A stretch of 64,000 bases of DNA, taken from positions 3,012,501-3,076,500 of the forward strand of contig JBBBDQ010001287.1 in the NCBI GenBank assembly GCA_037127315.1, written 5' to 3'. The DNA is from Ascarosepion bandense. Lineage: Eukaryota > Mollusca > Cephalopoda > Sepiida > Sepiidae. This document shows positions 1 through 10,075 of this stretch, piece after piece. Positions within the stretch are counted from its first letter, which is position 1. The number at the start of each line of letters is the position of its first letter. The notes beneath the pieces were generated by a model. The model was not told where the DNA came from, ran no database searches, and was given only the letters and a program-made list of their open reading frames with translations. Made by a program: the position numbers and the translations under genes.

Positions 1-174
1 AAAAGTTAGCTATAATTTTGTTTCAAAAACAAAAAACCATTACTAAATGCAAGAACAGAAATAATAACCAGATGTAATCACACACATATATACATCTGAG
101 GATCATACAAACCTGGATGCAAATCTAGAAAGATTCTTAAGTAACTCCTCCCTAATTTTGAAAATTTTCCGTTG

Positions 175-352
175 TTTAAAAAGTCCAGTTGCGCGTCTGT
201 ATGTCCTCTATACAAATCCACAATTTTAACAATTTTTTATTCTCACAAAACTTCACGCAAATATTCTTTAGGCTGAGTTTGAGCTCCAGTAGCATGGATT
301 AGTTTTAAAGCTTTATTACACCCGAGCAACGCCGGGCTATTCTGCTAGTATA
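175..352 (-). repeat. H repeat (CCCGGC-hairpin family), truncated copy
   Basis: Read on the minus strand this starts at ACTAGCAG.., then carries the hairpin word CCCGGCGTTGCTCGGG, a short AAAGCTTTAAAACTAATCCATG block and a tract ending in a GT-rich run. The same order recurs at about ten places in the window, so it is a dispersed repeat. I cannot assign it to a named superfamily. No coding capacity is seen. Confidence 0.75.
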
Positions 353-409
353 TATATAAGTTGAATATATGTATCGGAATCCGACAAGATGAATAGAATA
401 AGTAAAGAA

Positions 410-549
410 CAAGTAAGAAAAAGTGTGTTCGATCTAACATGTTTCACTTTAACAAAACTTCTTCAGAGATTTATTATTCTTCTTTAAATCTATGAAAATG
501 CTTGTTAATGTGAAACATGTTAGATTAAAGACACTTTTTCTAACTTGTT

Positions 550-560
<11 letters not shown>
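410..560. repeat. D repeat, inverted pair with hammerhead-like core
   Basis: Two arms of one sequence face each other: a minus-strand arm at about 410-475 and a plus-strand arm at about 492-560. On the minus arm the order is CTGAAGA, about 14 bases, GAAA, then CATGTTAGA. This resembles a hammerhead core, but stem II is weak. On the plus arm, CATGTTAGA can pair with TCTAACTTG (8 of 9 positions) as a stem III, while its core is mutated. The family recurs at 1838-1890 and 2915-3075. Activity is doubtful. Confidence 0.5.

Positions 561-600
<40 letters not shown>
553..600. repeat. (TA)n microsatellite
   Basis: Uninterrupted TA dinucleotides separate the D repeat from the H repeat that starts at 599. 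Most dispersed repeats in this window are bordered by such tracts. Confidence 0.95.
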
Positions 601-601
<1 letters not shown>

Positions 602-1642
602 TAGCAGTATAGCCCGGCGTTGCTCGGGTGTAATGAAAGCTTTAAAACTAATCCATGATCCTGGAGCTCAGACTCTTTGGACGTTGGAACGAAAGACTAA
701 AAAGCAATAGTTGTTTCCAGTTAAAGCGAAACCCTAGACTGAAAGAAAAATGAAATAAAACGTCGAATCCATTGTTAAATCCGCTGCCATGAAAGTTGGC
801 TCTCTGTGGAGGGCCCGGAAATTCTTTCCGCCTGAAACAATCCTGCACTTATACAAATCTACCATCCGCCCGTGTTTTGAATACTGTTGCCACATCTGGT
901 CGGGTGCCCCTGCTATTCTCCTCGGGCTTCTTGACAAAATACAGTGAAGAATCTGTAATGTGATTGATACCGACTTAGCTGACCGCCTGTAGTCACTCTC
1001 TCACCGGCGTGACGTGGCTTCCCTGTACCTCTTCTACAAATAATTTCATGGCTTCTGCTCTGATGAACTTAAATCACTGGTGCCCCCTAAGTGTGAGTTC
1101 GCACGAGGTACTAGATTGGCAACTAGGTCCCACCCTTTTACTGTGAAACCGATGAAATGTAACCGCAATTTCTACTCCAACAGCTTCTTTTCTCGCACTT
1201 CCCGCCTGTGGAATTTCCTTCCGCATGCTTGCTTCAACAACGGCTATAACCTCCAGGAGTTTAAATGTAAGGTCAATAGACACCTCCTAACAAACTAACC
1301 CTCCCATTCTCCCCAATTCTCCCCCTATGTACATCCTAACTCGTCTATCGCCCTGTGTAACCCCCTGCGCTATAGTGGCAGTGGAATGCCTTGCTTGGGG
1401 TGACATCATTAAAAAAAAAAAAATCATATTTTGATTTCCTGGTATCGATATCAAATAAGTTTTTTCGTCGTAAACTGAATTTTGAAGGCTAAATATGTCC
1501 TCTGAGTAAATGGTATCATGGTTGAGACTAAGAACTACAATTATACCTACTTAGAAGCAAACCCAAAGCAAAAACTAAAATAAAACTGCAGAAAAAATAC
1601 AGACATCAGGCAGATAAACAGACACACACGCAAACATCTTGC

Positions 1643-1696
<54 letters not shown>

Positions 1697-1790
1697 CGAT
1701 TTTCTGGACAATTGTAAGAACTGCAACCTTGAAACTTCTGAATATCGTTTCTTATGTCTTTGACAGATATACAGATACACAGAGACAAAG

Positions 1791-1828
<38 letters not shown>

Positions 1829-1840
1829 GTCTATAAAATA
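599..1840 (+). repeat. H repeat, split by a LINE insertion
   Basis: The 5' part (599 to about 752) has the ACTAGCAG start and the CCCGGC/CTCGGG hairpin. It is interrupted by LINE-J1 and resumes near 1425 (ATATTTTGATTTCC onward). It then runs through an internal (TA)n at 1649-1692 to a GATAC/ACAGAG tract. The uninterrupted relative at 45492-46245 shows the unfilled arrangement, which makes the split reading secure. Confidence 0.8.
753..1424 (+). pseudogene. LINE-J1: 5'-truncated CR1/Jockey-like LINE, C-terminal end and 3' tail
   Basis: Conceptual translation in broken frames gives the C-terminal end of a non-LTR polymerase: a KVGSLWRARKFFP-like stretch, Y-KSTIRP-F-YCCHIWSG, a DRL-SLSHRRDVASL block, then TRLATRSHPFTVKP and SNSFFSRTSRLWNFLP. 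Stop codons break it (for example near 944 and 990). The 3' UTR ends CCTTGCTTGGGGTGAC followed by an A run at about 1411-1423. That tail is shared with the other LINE-J copies and with the SINE-S family. The endonuclease and catalytic reverse transcriptase core are absent because of 5' truncation. It lies inside the H repeat. The exact clade (CR1, L2 or Jockey) cannot be fixed from this fragment. Confidence 0.85.
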
Positions 1841-1890
1841 TGTAAAGAACAAGTAAGAAAAGTGTCTTTAATCTGACATGTTTCACATTA
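1838..1890 (-). repeat. D repeat fragment
   Basis: The minus strand repeats the GAAACATGT..AGA..ACTTTTCTTACTTGTTC pattern of the copies near 0.4 and 3 kb. It is cut short before the core. Confidence 0.5.
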
Positions 1891-2142
1891 ACGTCTAAGA
1901 ATATGATACGTATAGCAATTAACTAATACATTGTAGAGTTTTGAATATTTTTTAATTACCAATGAATTACTTGTGCAACCTAGGTTTAGAATTATCGGTA
2001 TCGTCGGATGATTTATAATAACTGAATTTTTAACGTTTTTTAAACGTACAACAGGGATTTTTACGAACAGGGATTGTTTTCTATCTATAATGTGAGGGAG
2101 AGTGAGACAGACTGACAGATATACATGTACACTGAGACAAAG

Positions 2143-2181
<39 letters not shown>

Positions 2182-2256
2182 GTAACAAAGTTGTGGAACT
2201 CGTAGGTTTTTTAACCTGCTGTTCATGCATTTACTTTTATAAAGAGTGCTCGATAC
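1891..2256. other. No gene; AT-rich sequence with (CA)n/(TA)n and one shared block
   Basis: There is a (CA)n(TA)n tract at about 2140-2181. The block at 2182-2240 (AAAGTTGTGGAACT.., AACCTGCTGTTCATGCATTT) is repeated at about 41525-41577, again beside (TA)n, so it belongs to a dispersed repeat. Nothing coding is supported. Confidence 0.6.
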
Positions 2257-2480
2257 AAACGTAGAGCGTTATATTGTAATGGTTGTTACAATGGTTTATA
2301 AATTCATAGTATCATTACGCAAAAATTTTCGCGTTTCGAAGCAATTTTCGGTGCTTTTCATCGGGTGAAAAGGATGAAATGAAAACAAAAAAAAACCCTT
2401 TTCACCCGATGAGAAACGCACAAAGCAGCTTCGAAACGCGGAAGTTTTTGTGTAGTGATACGATGAATTTATAAACCAAT
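2257..2480. repeat. P repeat, inverted pair with near-complete hammerhead folds
   Basis: A minus-strand copy (about 2277-2365) and a plus-strand copy (about 2400-2480) form a large imperfect palindrome. The plus copy has TCAC (2402-2405), core CCGATGA (2406-2412), stem II GAA/TTC (2413-2415/2430-2432), GAAA (2433-2436), a stem III arm CGCG.. from 2437 pairing back to ..TGTG, GTA at 2452-2454, and GTGA (2455-2458) pairing with TCAC. This is hammerhead layout with C instead of U at core position 4, a change expected to impair cleavage. The same change is seen in every P copy here. Confidence 0.6.
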
Positions 2481-2499
2481 GTAACAAATATTACAATAT

Positions 2500-2610
2500 A
2501 TATATTGTAATATTTGTTACAATGGTTTATAAATTCATGGTATGACTACACAAAAAGTTTCGAGTTTCGAAGCTGCTATTTGCGCTTCTCATCGGGTGAA
2601 GAGTTAAAAT
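2500..2610 (-). repeat. P repeat copy
   Basis: The minus strand contains CCCGATGA, a five-base GAAGC/GCTTC stem II, GAAA and a CTCG.. arm, followed by the conserved sequence TGAATTTATAAACC. Stem II is better here than in the 2400 copy. The C at core position 4 is shared. Confidence 0.6.
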
Positions 2611-2617
2611 GAAAATT

Positions 2618-2754
2618 AAATGGTGAAAACCGTTTATTTATGGTGATATGATGTTTAAGTGGGATACAATACGGCCGACTAAATCAGAATAAACTCCGAC
2701 CGCACATTCACTTAAACATCATATCACCATAAATAAACCATTATCACCATTTAA

Positions 2755-2755
<1 letters not shown>
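2618..2755. repeat. Foldback inverted repeat
   Basis: Arms of roughly 43 bases (about 2618-2660 and 2708-2753), reading GGTTTATTTATGGTGATATG and its complement, flank a loop of about 48 bases. A long (TA)n follows at 2763-2820. No coding sequence is seen; it could be a small foldback element. Confidence 0.7.

Positions 2756-2762
<7 letters not shown>

Positions 2763-2820
<58 letters not shown>
2763..2820. repeat. (TA)n microsatellite
   Basis: A pure TA tract between the foldback and a truncated minus-strand P repeat (2821 to about 2895). Confidence 0.95.
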
Positions 2821-2824
<4 letters not shown>

Positions 2825-2895
2825 AATAGTTGTTACAATGGTTTATAAATTCATAGTATCACTACACAAAAATTTTCGCGTTTCGAATCTACTTT
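2821..2895 (-). repeat. P repeat, truncated
   Basis: Only the portion distal to the core is present: GGTTTATAAATTCATAG, the CACTACACAAAAATTTTCGCG stem III region and TTTCGAA. It breaks off before stem II. Confidence 0.6.
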
Positions 2896-2914
2896 GAAAA
2901 AGTTGAAAAATACA

Positions 2915-3075
2915 CTATGTAACGAAAAAGTAGGAAAAAGTGTTTTTAATCTAACATGTTTCACATTAACAAGCTTCATCAGGGATTTATTATAGAAGAA
3001 CAAGAAATCTCTGAAGAAGCTTGTTAAAGAGAAACATATTAGATTAAACACACTTTCTCTTACTTGTTCATTACT
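2915..3075. repeat. D repeat, inverted pair
   Basis: The minus arm (about 2915-2985) has CTGATGA, GCTTGTTAATGT, GAAA and CATGTTAGA. The plus arm has CTGAAGA at 3011-3017 and GAAA at 3031-3034. The minus arm is the best core match in this family, but stem II has no convincing pairing. Confidence 0.5.
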
Positions 3076-3126
3076 TAATCTATTCGTCTTGTCAGATTCC
3101 GATCCATATATTCAACTTATATATAT

Positions 3127-3660
3127 ACTAGCAGCATAGCCCGGTGTTGCTCGGGTGTAATGAAGGCTTTAAAACTAATCCATACTCCTGGAGTTCAGAC
3201 TCAGCCTAAAGAATATTTGCGTGAAGTTTTGTGAGAATCAGAATAAAAATTGTGGATTTGTATAAAGGACATACAGACACACACAGACACACGCAAACAT
3301 CTTGCCTTTTACGTATATATATTATCGATTTTCTGCACTATTGTAAGAACTGCAACCTTGAAACTTCTGAATATCGTTTCTTATGTCTTTGTCTATGAGT
3401 GTATCAAATTTAATTAAAATCGGACCACTCCTTCTGTAACCCGATTTTTTCGATTATCGATTTTCGATATTTATCGGGGGTACCTCGACACAAAACCTAG
3501 CTAAGAACACTCACAGACGTTTATCGTACAACTGTGTAAATTTTCAAGAAAATCGGTTCAGCCGTTTCTGAGTCTATAGGTAACGGACACACACATAGAC
3601 ACACATAGACACACACACACACAGATACACACACAAAGACAATGTTCCTTTTATAAAAAC
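3127..3660 (+). repeat. H repeat, near-complete copy
   Basis: It begins ACTAGCAGCATAGCCCGG. It runs through AATCGGACCACTCC, a CGATTATCGATTTTCGATAT block and GAAAATCGGTTCAGCCG, then an ACACACAGACACAC tract and ends near TTCCTTTTATAAA. The order matches 45492-46245 and the minus copies at 33.4 and 53.8-54.6 kb. This is one of the fullest versions in the window. Confidence 0.8.
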
Positions 3661-5600
3661 TTTAGATACTATTTTTCTCAATAACAATCAGACCCTAAGT
3701 TTTTAAATATAGCACAAGTGAATATAGCAAAACCAACAATTATTTTCATCAAATCATTTAACAAAATAACAGCAGAATTAAAAACTTTGTGAACATAAAA
3801 TTATGGTAATTTTTTTTCACTTTCTTGGTTGTCTGTCATGTTCAATGTTATTTAAGTCCATTTTGATATTCCAGCAGTAGTCAGCTTCGTTTGTTCCACC
3901 GTCTCTTCTAGCGCTCTTTCATTGTTTTGATATTCTGATGGAATCATTCTCTTTGCTTCATCACATTCATCACCGGAAATATCCGGAAATTTATATATAT
4001 GCCTTTGTAAAAAAATGAACTGTAATACTCAACGTGTTACTGATAAAGTGTATTACAGATAACGTTTGTCTTTTAATTTAAATTTTGTCGATAAATTGGA
4101 AAAAATTTGTCCATCTATTTTAAAATTTTTAATTAAAAAAAACAACTTTTTTTTTTAATGTTTATTTCAGGTGGCTGACATAAATTGGTCGGTCTACCTG
4201 AAAACTGATGCGTTTCTACGACAATTTTATGTAAATGTTGAGATCAACCAATTGAAATTATAGCGGGTTATCCATTCTTTTCCAGTTTATAGTGGGAGTC
4301 CGTTCTAGTGAAGGATAGTTGTATATTGTTGCAGGTTAACGGAATGTGGCCGTGCTGTTGATAGCCCACTATAAGTCATAAAATGATTATAAATCCAGAA
4401 AAGCAAATTGAGTTGAAAAATAACATTTTATATATACACATATCAATTAAGGTTTTTACAATTAAAGTAATACTTGACGTATAGGTCCAACGGACGTTAA
4501 AATGTTCATGGCAATAAAATGTTGAAAAGAGAATTAATACTTAGGAATGTGGGAGCGCTGTAAGTAAGGAATGTCTTTGATGTATTCGCTCCTTAGGTCA
4601 GTAAGTAGTTTTGAGACAGCGAAAGATAAGATGAGAGGGAAGGAAGGTTAGGATAGTAAGCCACTTGACTTAAGTCAAGAGGATACTGATTGCACTCCTT
4701 TCTCTCTCGAGTCAGTCCGTGTGTGTCGGCCTACGTCGGTCTGTCTGTCTGCGTCTGCCTGGCGATGCTTTCGGAATCGGCTTTTTATATCTTCTTTTTG
4801 GATCGCAGCAGATTATTTGGGATTGCATACTTGTATTTTATTCTGGGCTTCCCATTGGCCGATAAATAAAATTCGCGTAGGCTCGCGAACTAGAAATTTA
4901 ATATTTAATTAATTTTTAGTTTTCAACCGGAACATCAGCGCGAACCCGGATGCGCACCGACGAGTTTTGGTCATTTTCTTTCTGATTGTTAGAGTTCGAA
5001 CATCCGGTCCCTCGCTTTTGCTCGGTCGGTATCACCACAAAATCAGCCTTGAGTTGATCTTTTTTTCTTAAAAAAGAGCAATTTCAGTACGGAAAAAACG
5101 GTAGCTAACTATGAAAATCTAAGGTCATTTTCGAAATCGGGACCATGAAATTAGCTACAAAACGTGTTTTGTCTCATGGCACGAAAATGTCTGTTGATCA
5201 GTGTTAATTTCAGCGTTTCATTATTTTCAGTGTTCTCATCTGTGCATAATTCTAGTCAAAGTTCGCATTTTTATAACCCCTCTCCGCCGCACTTTACACA
5301 CATGTAGAGTTACAGCAACAGAAATATCATTTTATTCCGATGAAATCATAAAAAATAAAATATTAACGCGAGTTTCGACTAAAATAAGCGTTTGAAGTGT
5401 TAAAAAATCTGCAGGATTAATAAAAAAAAAAACATTCTAAAATTATCTTTACGTTTGGATCCGAAACTTCAGATATGAAAAATTTCGGGAGATCTATGAC
5501 GAGAGAAATTTTGCTTTAGGGGATAAAATTTAGTTACGCCTCATCGACTCTTCTGCTTAGCTGGTTAGAGCTTAGTGGGCTTAGCAGTAGCTCCTTCTAC
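3661..5600. other. No recognised gene
   Basis: AT-rich sequence with scattered homopolymers. A less AT-rich patch at about 4670-5040 (CCTACGTCGGTCTGTCTGTC.., GCGCGAACCCGGATGCGCAC) stands out in composition, but neither strand gives a convincing protein, RNA gene or matching repeat within the window. It could be an LTR or a promoter-like segment, but I cannot support either. Confidence 0.5.
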
Positions 5601-5617
5601 GCTGAATGTAAAAACCC

Positions 5618-5648
<31 letters not shown>

Positions 5649-5734
5649 TTAACTCTATATGTCTAACGCCCAGCTATATTATTTACTCTTCTCCCCCACT
5701 TGAGAGAGATGTGACACAAGGTCTTTTTTAATAT

Positions 5735-5793
5735 ATATATATATAGAGAGAGAGAACATGATACACGATATATATATATATCGTGTATCATGT

Positions 5794-5826
<33 letters not shown>
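5735..5826. repeat. Palindrome capable of a cruciform
   Basis: GAGAGAGAACATGATACACG is followed across a TA core by its exact complement CGTGTATCATGTTCTCTCTC. The arms extend outward into GA/TC and TA tracts. The symmetric centre is near 5776, and the uninterrupted arms are about 28 bases each. Confidence 0.85.
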
Positions 5827-5827
<1 letters not shown>

Positions 5828-5984
5828 ATTGTATCCCTATTTTAAATAAATTACACCAAATTACCACTAACTGAAAATATGCAGTGGAATTCGTATACTT
5901 TAATTTATAAGGAAACCTCATATCGTATTCCTAAGAATGAATACTAACATAGTAGACGGTTCTCTCAAATATGAAATTTGCGGC

Positions 5985-7010
<1,026 letters not shown>

Positions 7011-7035
7011 TTACACAGACAGATTAAATAGATTA

Positions 7036-7315
7036 GATAGATAGATGAGACATCAATTTACATAAGGTTCTCAGAATAGTCTCGCTGTACAAGTTGAATA
7101 GATCCGGTGAAAAGACACATCCTTGTCTTACGCCCCTTTCTATCTTTGTATATCTGCTGAATTCGTTACCTGTCCGTATGCAGGCATTTTGTGCCAGTAG
7201 AGATTCTTGATTACTCTTATGTCTTTCCCAAATATGTTGGGGCTGCCAAGAATCTCTGTCAAATCTTTGTGTCGTAATTTGTCGAACTTTTTCCAGCGAG
7301 ACTATTCTGAGATCT
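7036..7315 (-). pseudogene. LINE-E1, inverted 5' segment (RT palm)
   Basis: The minus strand encodes part of the reverse transcriptase palm: [39 protein letters not shown]. This is the section that lies just upstream of the YADD motif in the intact LINE-E5. It faces the opposite way from the rest of the element, which starts at 7300 on the plus strand, and the two parts overlap at the CGAGACTATTCTGAG word. This is the layout expected from twin-priming 5' inversion during retrotransposition. Stops and frameshifts make it non-functional. Confidence 0.8.
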
Positions 7316-8765
7316 CTAGATGTTATGCCAGAATTTGTCATCGGATGCCACAATTTAAAAAACATAAAGTACGCAGATGATACAGTGCTGATAGCAGACA
7401 CGGAAAAGAAGCTACAGACCTCCTACAGAAGGTAGCTGAAGAGAGTGACAAAAAAGCACTACAAATCAACTGCAGGAAAACCAAATGCATGGTCACCAGC
7501 AAAAAGAGCATCCCAAAACACCAAATGCAAGTGGGGGATACTAAAATCAAGCAGGTACAAAAATTAAAATAACTGGGAAGTGTTTTAACAGAAGACGGAA
7601 AGTGCAACACAGGGATCCTAAGGCGAATTGGAATGGCGAAAAATACGTTCCAGAAGTTGAGTAAAGTATTAAGAGACAGAAAACTTTAACTAGAAACAAA
7701 GAAGAGAGTACTGGATTGCTATGTGATGTCAGTTCTTCAATACGGCAGTGAATGCCGGACAATATCATCAAAGATGAAGGAATAACTTGAAGCAACTGAA
7801 ATGTTGTTGTACAGAAGAATACTGGATTTAAAGTGGGGGATCAGTTCCATATAACAATCAATACATAAACTGACCCCTCACTTTGTGGTCACAGCAGTTT
7901 CTATACATTTATATTTCTGAGACCCAAAAGCACAAGGATGCATTCCGAGAGCTGAGTAGAGTATTAAGAGACAGGAAGATTTCGCTAGAAACAAAGAAAA
8001 GAGTACTGGATTGCTATGTGATGTCAGTTCTTCAATATGGCAGTGAATGCTGGACAATATCATCAAAGATGAAGGAATAACTTGAAGCAACTGAAATGTG
8101 GTTCTACACAAGCATACTGGATTTAAAGTGGGGGATCAGTTCCATATTGCAATCAATATATAAATTGACCCCTCACTTTGTGGTCACAGCAGTTTCTATA
8201 CATTTATGTTCTTGAGATCCAAAAGCACAAGGATGCATTCCAGGAGTTTAGTAGAGTATTAAGAGACAGAAAACTTTAACTAGAAACAAAGAAGAGAGTA
8301 CTGGATTGCTATGTGATGTCAGTTTTTCAATATGGCCGTGAATGCTGGACAATATCATCAAAGATGAAGGAAAGACTCAAAGCAACTGAAATGTGGTTCT
8401 ACAAAAAGATGCTGCGGATATCATGGATCGAACATGTGAGCAATGATGAGGTTTTAGAGAGGATGGAAACGAAAAGGAAATTAATACTGTGTATCAGGAA
8501 GAGACACCTAAAGTTCTTGGGACGTGCAAAGAGAAAGGGACCGGAGAACCCAATACTAACTGGCCATATGCAGTAAAAAAAAGAAACAGGGAAAGCAGCG
8601 GATAAAATATTTGCAAGGCCTGAGCAGGTGGACGACAGGACGGGGGTTGCGTGGTGTAAGAGTGTAACAGTGGTGTAACAGAAGAAAGCGTGCAAAGAGC
8701 CACCATGGATAAGGAGAGGTTGAAAGCCATAATCGCCTACGTCCTGAAAGGTCAAGGCACATAGA
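7300..8765 (+). pseudogene. LINE-E1, RT C-terminal half with internal tandem duplication
   Basis: Translation starts at ETILRSL, then gives [17 protein letters not shown] (the catalytic aspartates), the NCRKTKCMVTSKK region, KLSKVLRDRKL, and later [39 protein letters not shown] and RKLILCIRKRHLKFLG. It ends at AYVLKGQGT and TAG, like LINE-E5. Stops and frameshifts are common. The stretch at GTATTAAGAGACAG repeats at 7666, 7961 and 8256, a 295-bp period. The first two junctions contain a palindromic module (AAAGTGGGGGATCAGTT..) and foreign sequence ending CCCAAAAGCACAAGGATG. The same compound duplication appears in LINE-E2. Confidence 0.85.
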
Positions 8766-8949
8766 ATAAGAAAAATATATCAATCTAATATGTTTCACTT
8801 AAAGCTTTTTCAAAGACCAAGAAAAAATTTAAAAAAAGATATGCTGATATTTTGTAATTCGGGTTCTGATTAACTTACATTGGTCATATATGTGTCACGT
8901 GTATTTAAACAATAGAATATAGATGTATTTTTTGTAAGTATGTATGTAT

Positions 8950-9155
8950 GTATTACATTTTAAGTATTTGATTAAAATTTACTTTTAGACGAGCTCCATC
9001 TTACCCCAGTTTTTGTAAGTTAAGGTTTTATTGTTCTCCTTTGTCCTGCATTTATAATTCATAAGAAAAATAAAATTACCTTTGAAAAGTGTTGGCCGAA
9101 AGGTTCCACAGATTAGGTTATTAAAATGACGTCTATATTGTTCAAAGCGATATAT
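8950..9155 (+). repeat. Q repeat
   Basis: TTGATTAAAATTTACTTTTAGACGAGCTCCATC is followed by TTTGTAAGT, CTTTGTCCTGCATTTATAA, GTGTTGGCCGAAAGGTTCC and AATGACGTCTAT. The same order occurs at about 50307-50510 and 50612-50780, so this is a dispersed repeat of about 200 bp. Its class is unknown. Confidence 0.75.
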
Positions 9156-9520
9156 ATATGTATATATATATTTATGGAAACTTCTCTCTGTTTAGGCGTA
9201 TCTTGGACGGTAATGTGAGTTAATATATATTTTATCTTCTTGTCGGGCTCAATTTCCCAACTCCGAGTTAGACATTTACAGAAAATCAAACAACAAAAAC
9301 GACCTTTCTATTCAAACCACACTTCTAAAATCAAAGCTGTTATAATTAAAGGTTTCTGGTTAAGAGCTTTAAGAACTTGCAACCGTCAATGTTTATGCAA
9401 TGAAGAAATATACATAAAAAACACATAAAATTTGTATTAGAAGTAGTACAAATTAATGAGTTGACAATCCACTTTTTGTAATGAGTGCTCGATACGTAAA
9501 ACATTATATATAGTTATATT
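9156..9520. other. No recognised gene
   Basis: AT-rich. A short plus-strand open stretch near 9240-9428 has no family features and is probably chance. Confidence 0.5.
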
Positions 9521-9529
9521 TTATATAAG

Positions 9530-9650
9530 AACATAGTTTGTTGCAACACAAGAGCCGTTGTGTTTCGGTAATATCTTATTAGCATCTCGTCAGGCAGTGA
9601 AATATTTGTTACTGTTAGGAATTATTATATAGACAAGCATTTATATATAA
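9530..9650 (-). ncRNA. Hammerhead ribozyme-like motif, degraded copy (B family)
   Basis: The minus strand has CTGC, core CTGACGA, GATG..TTACC (a weakened stem II), GAAA, CACAA..TTGTG and then TTGCAAC. Only three base pairs of stem I remain. It is the inverted partner of the better copy at 9677-9735; together they form a large hairpin around a short AT-rich loop. Confidence 0.6.
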
Positions 9651-9676
9651 TTATTCCTAACATTAAAAAATATTTC

Positions 9677-9735
9677 ACTGTCTGACGAGGTGTTAATAAG
9701 AGAGTACCGAAACACAACGGCTCTTGTGTTGCAGT
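9677..9735 (+). ncRNA. Type I hammerhead ribozyme (B family), complete fold
   Basis: Every element is present in order. Stem I 5' ACTGT 9677-9681; core CTGACGA 9682-9688, which fits CUGANGA; stem II GGTG/TACC 9689-9692 and 9705-9708; GAAA 9709-9712; stem III CACAA/TTGTG 9713-9717 and 9724-9728 with loop CGGCTC; cleavage triplet GTT ending at 9730; stem I 3' GCAGT 9731-9735. GUU is an allowed NUH site but usually slower than GUC. Such motifs are known in Penelope-like elements and retrozymes. No reverse transcriptase lies beside this one, so its host element is not identified. Confidence 0.8.
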
Positions 9736-9772
9736 AAACTATATTTTTATTATAAACGTATAATACAAATAT

Positions 9773-9775
<3 letters not shown>

Positions 9776-9830
<55 letters not shown>
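9776..9830. repeat. (TA)n microsatellite
   Basis: A TA tract followed by a CA-rich run. Confidence 0.95.
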
Positions 9831-10075
9831 GCACATACTAACACATACACACACGTATACTCCATAAAATACGAATAAAAGGACAATTTACTATGATTGA
9901 GGTTATTATTAAATTTTTCTTGGGTTCTTATATTTTCTGTGTGGAAAAATTCACGGTGTGTTCTGTAAGCCAGAGCGCTTTCGTCAATTTTTTTTGCCAT
10001 TATCAACTATTATTTTTAGTTGTATGAATCTTTTATGTATGTATCTATAGTTTTAGGAGATTTGTTCTTTGTATG

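Noticed and set aside
4721..4912. 63-codon plus frame in the less AT-rich patch
   Set aside because: CT-rich low-complexity start, no domain, no splice context.
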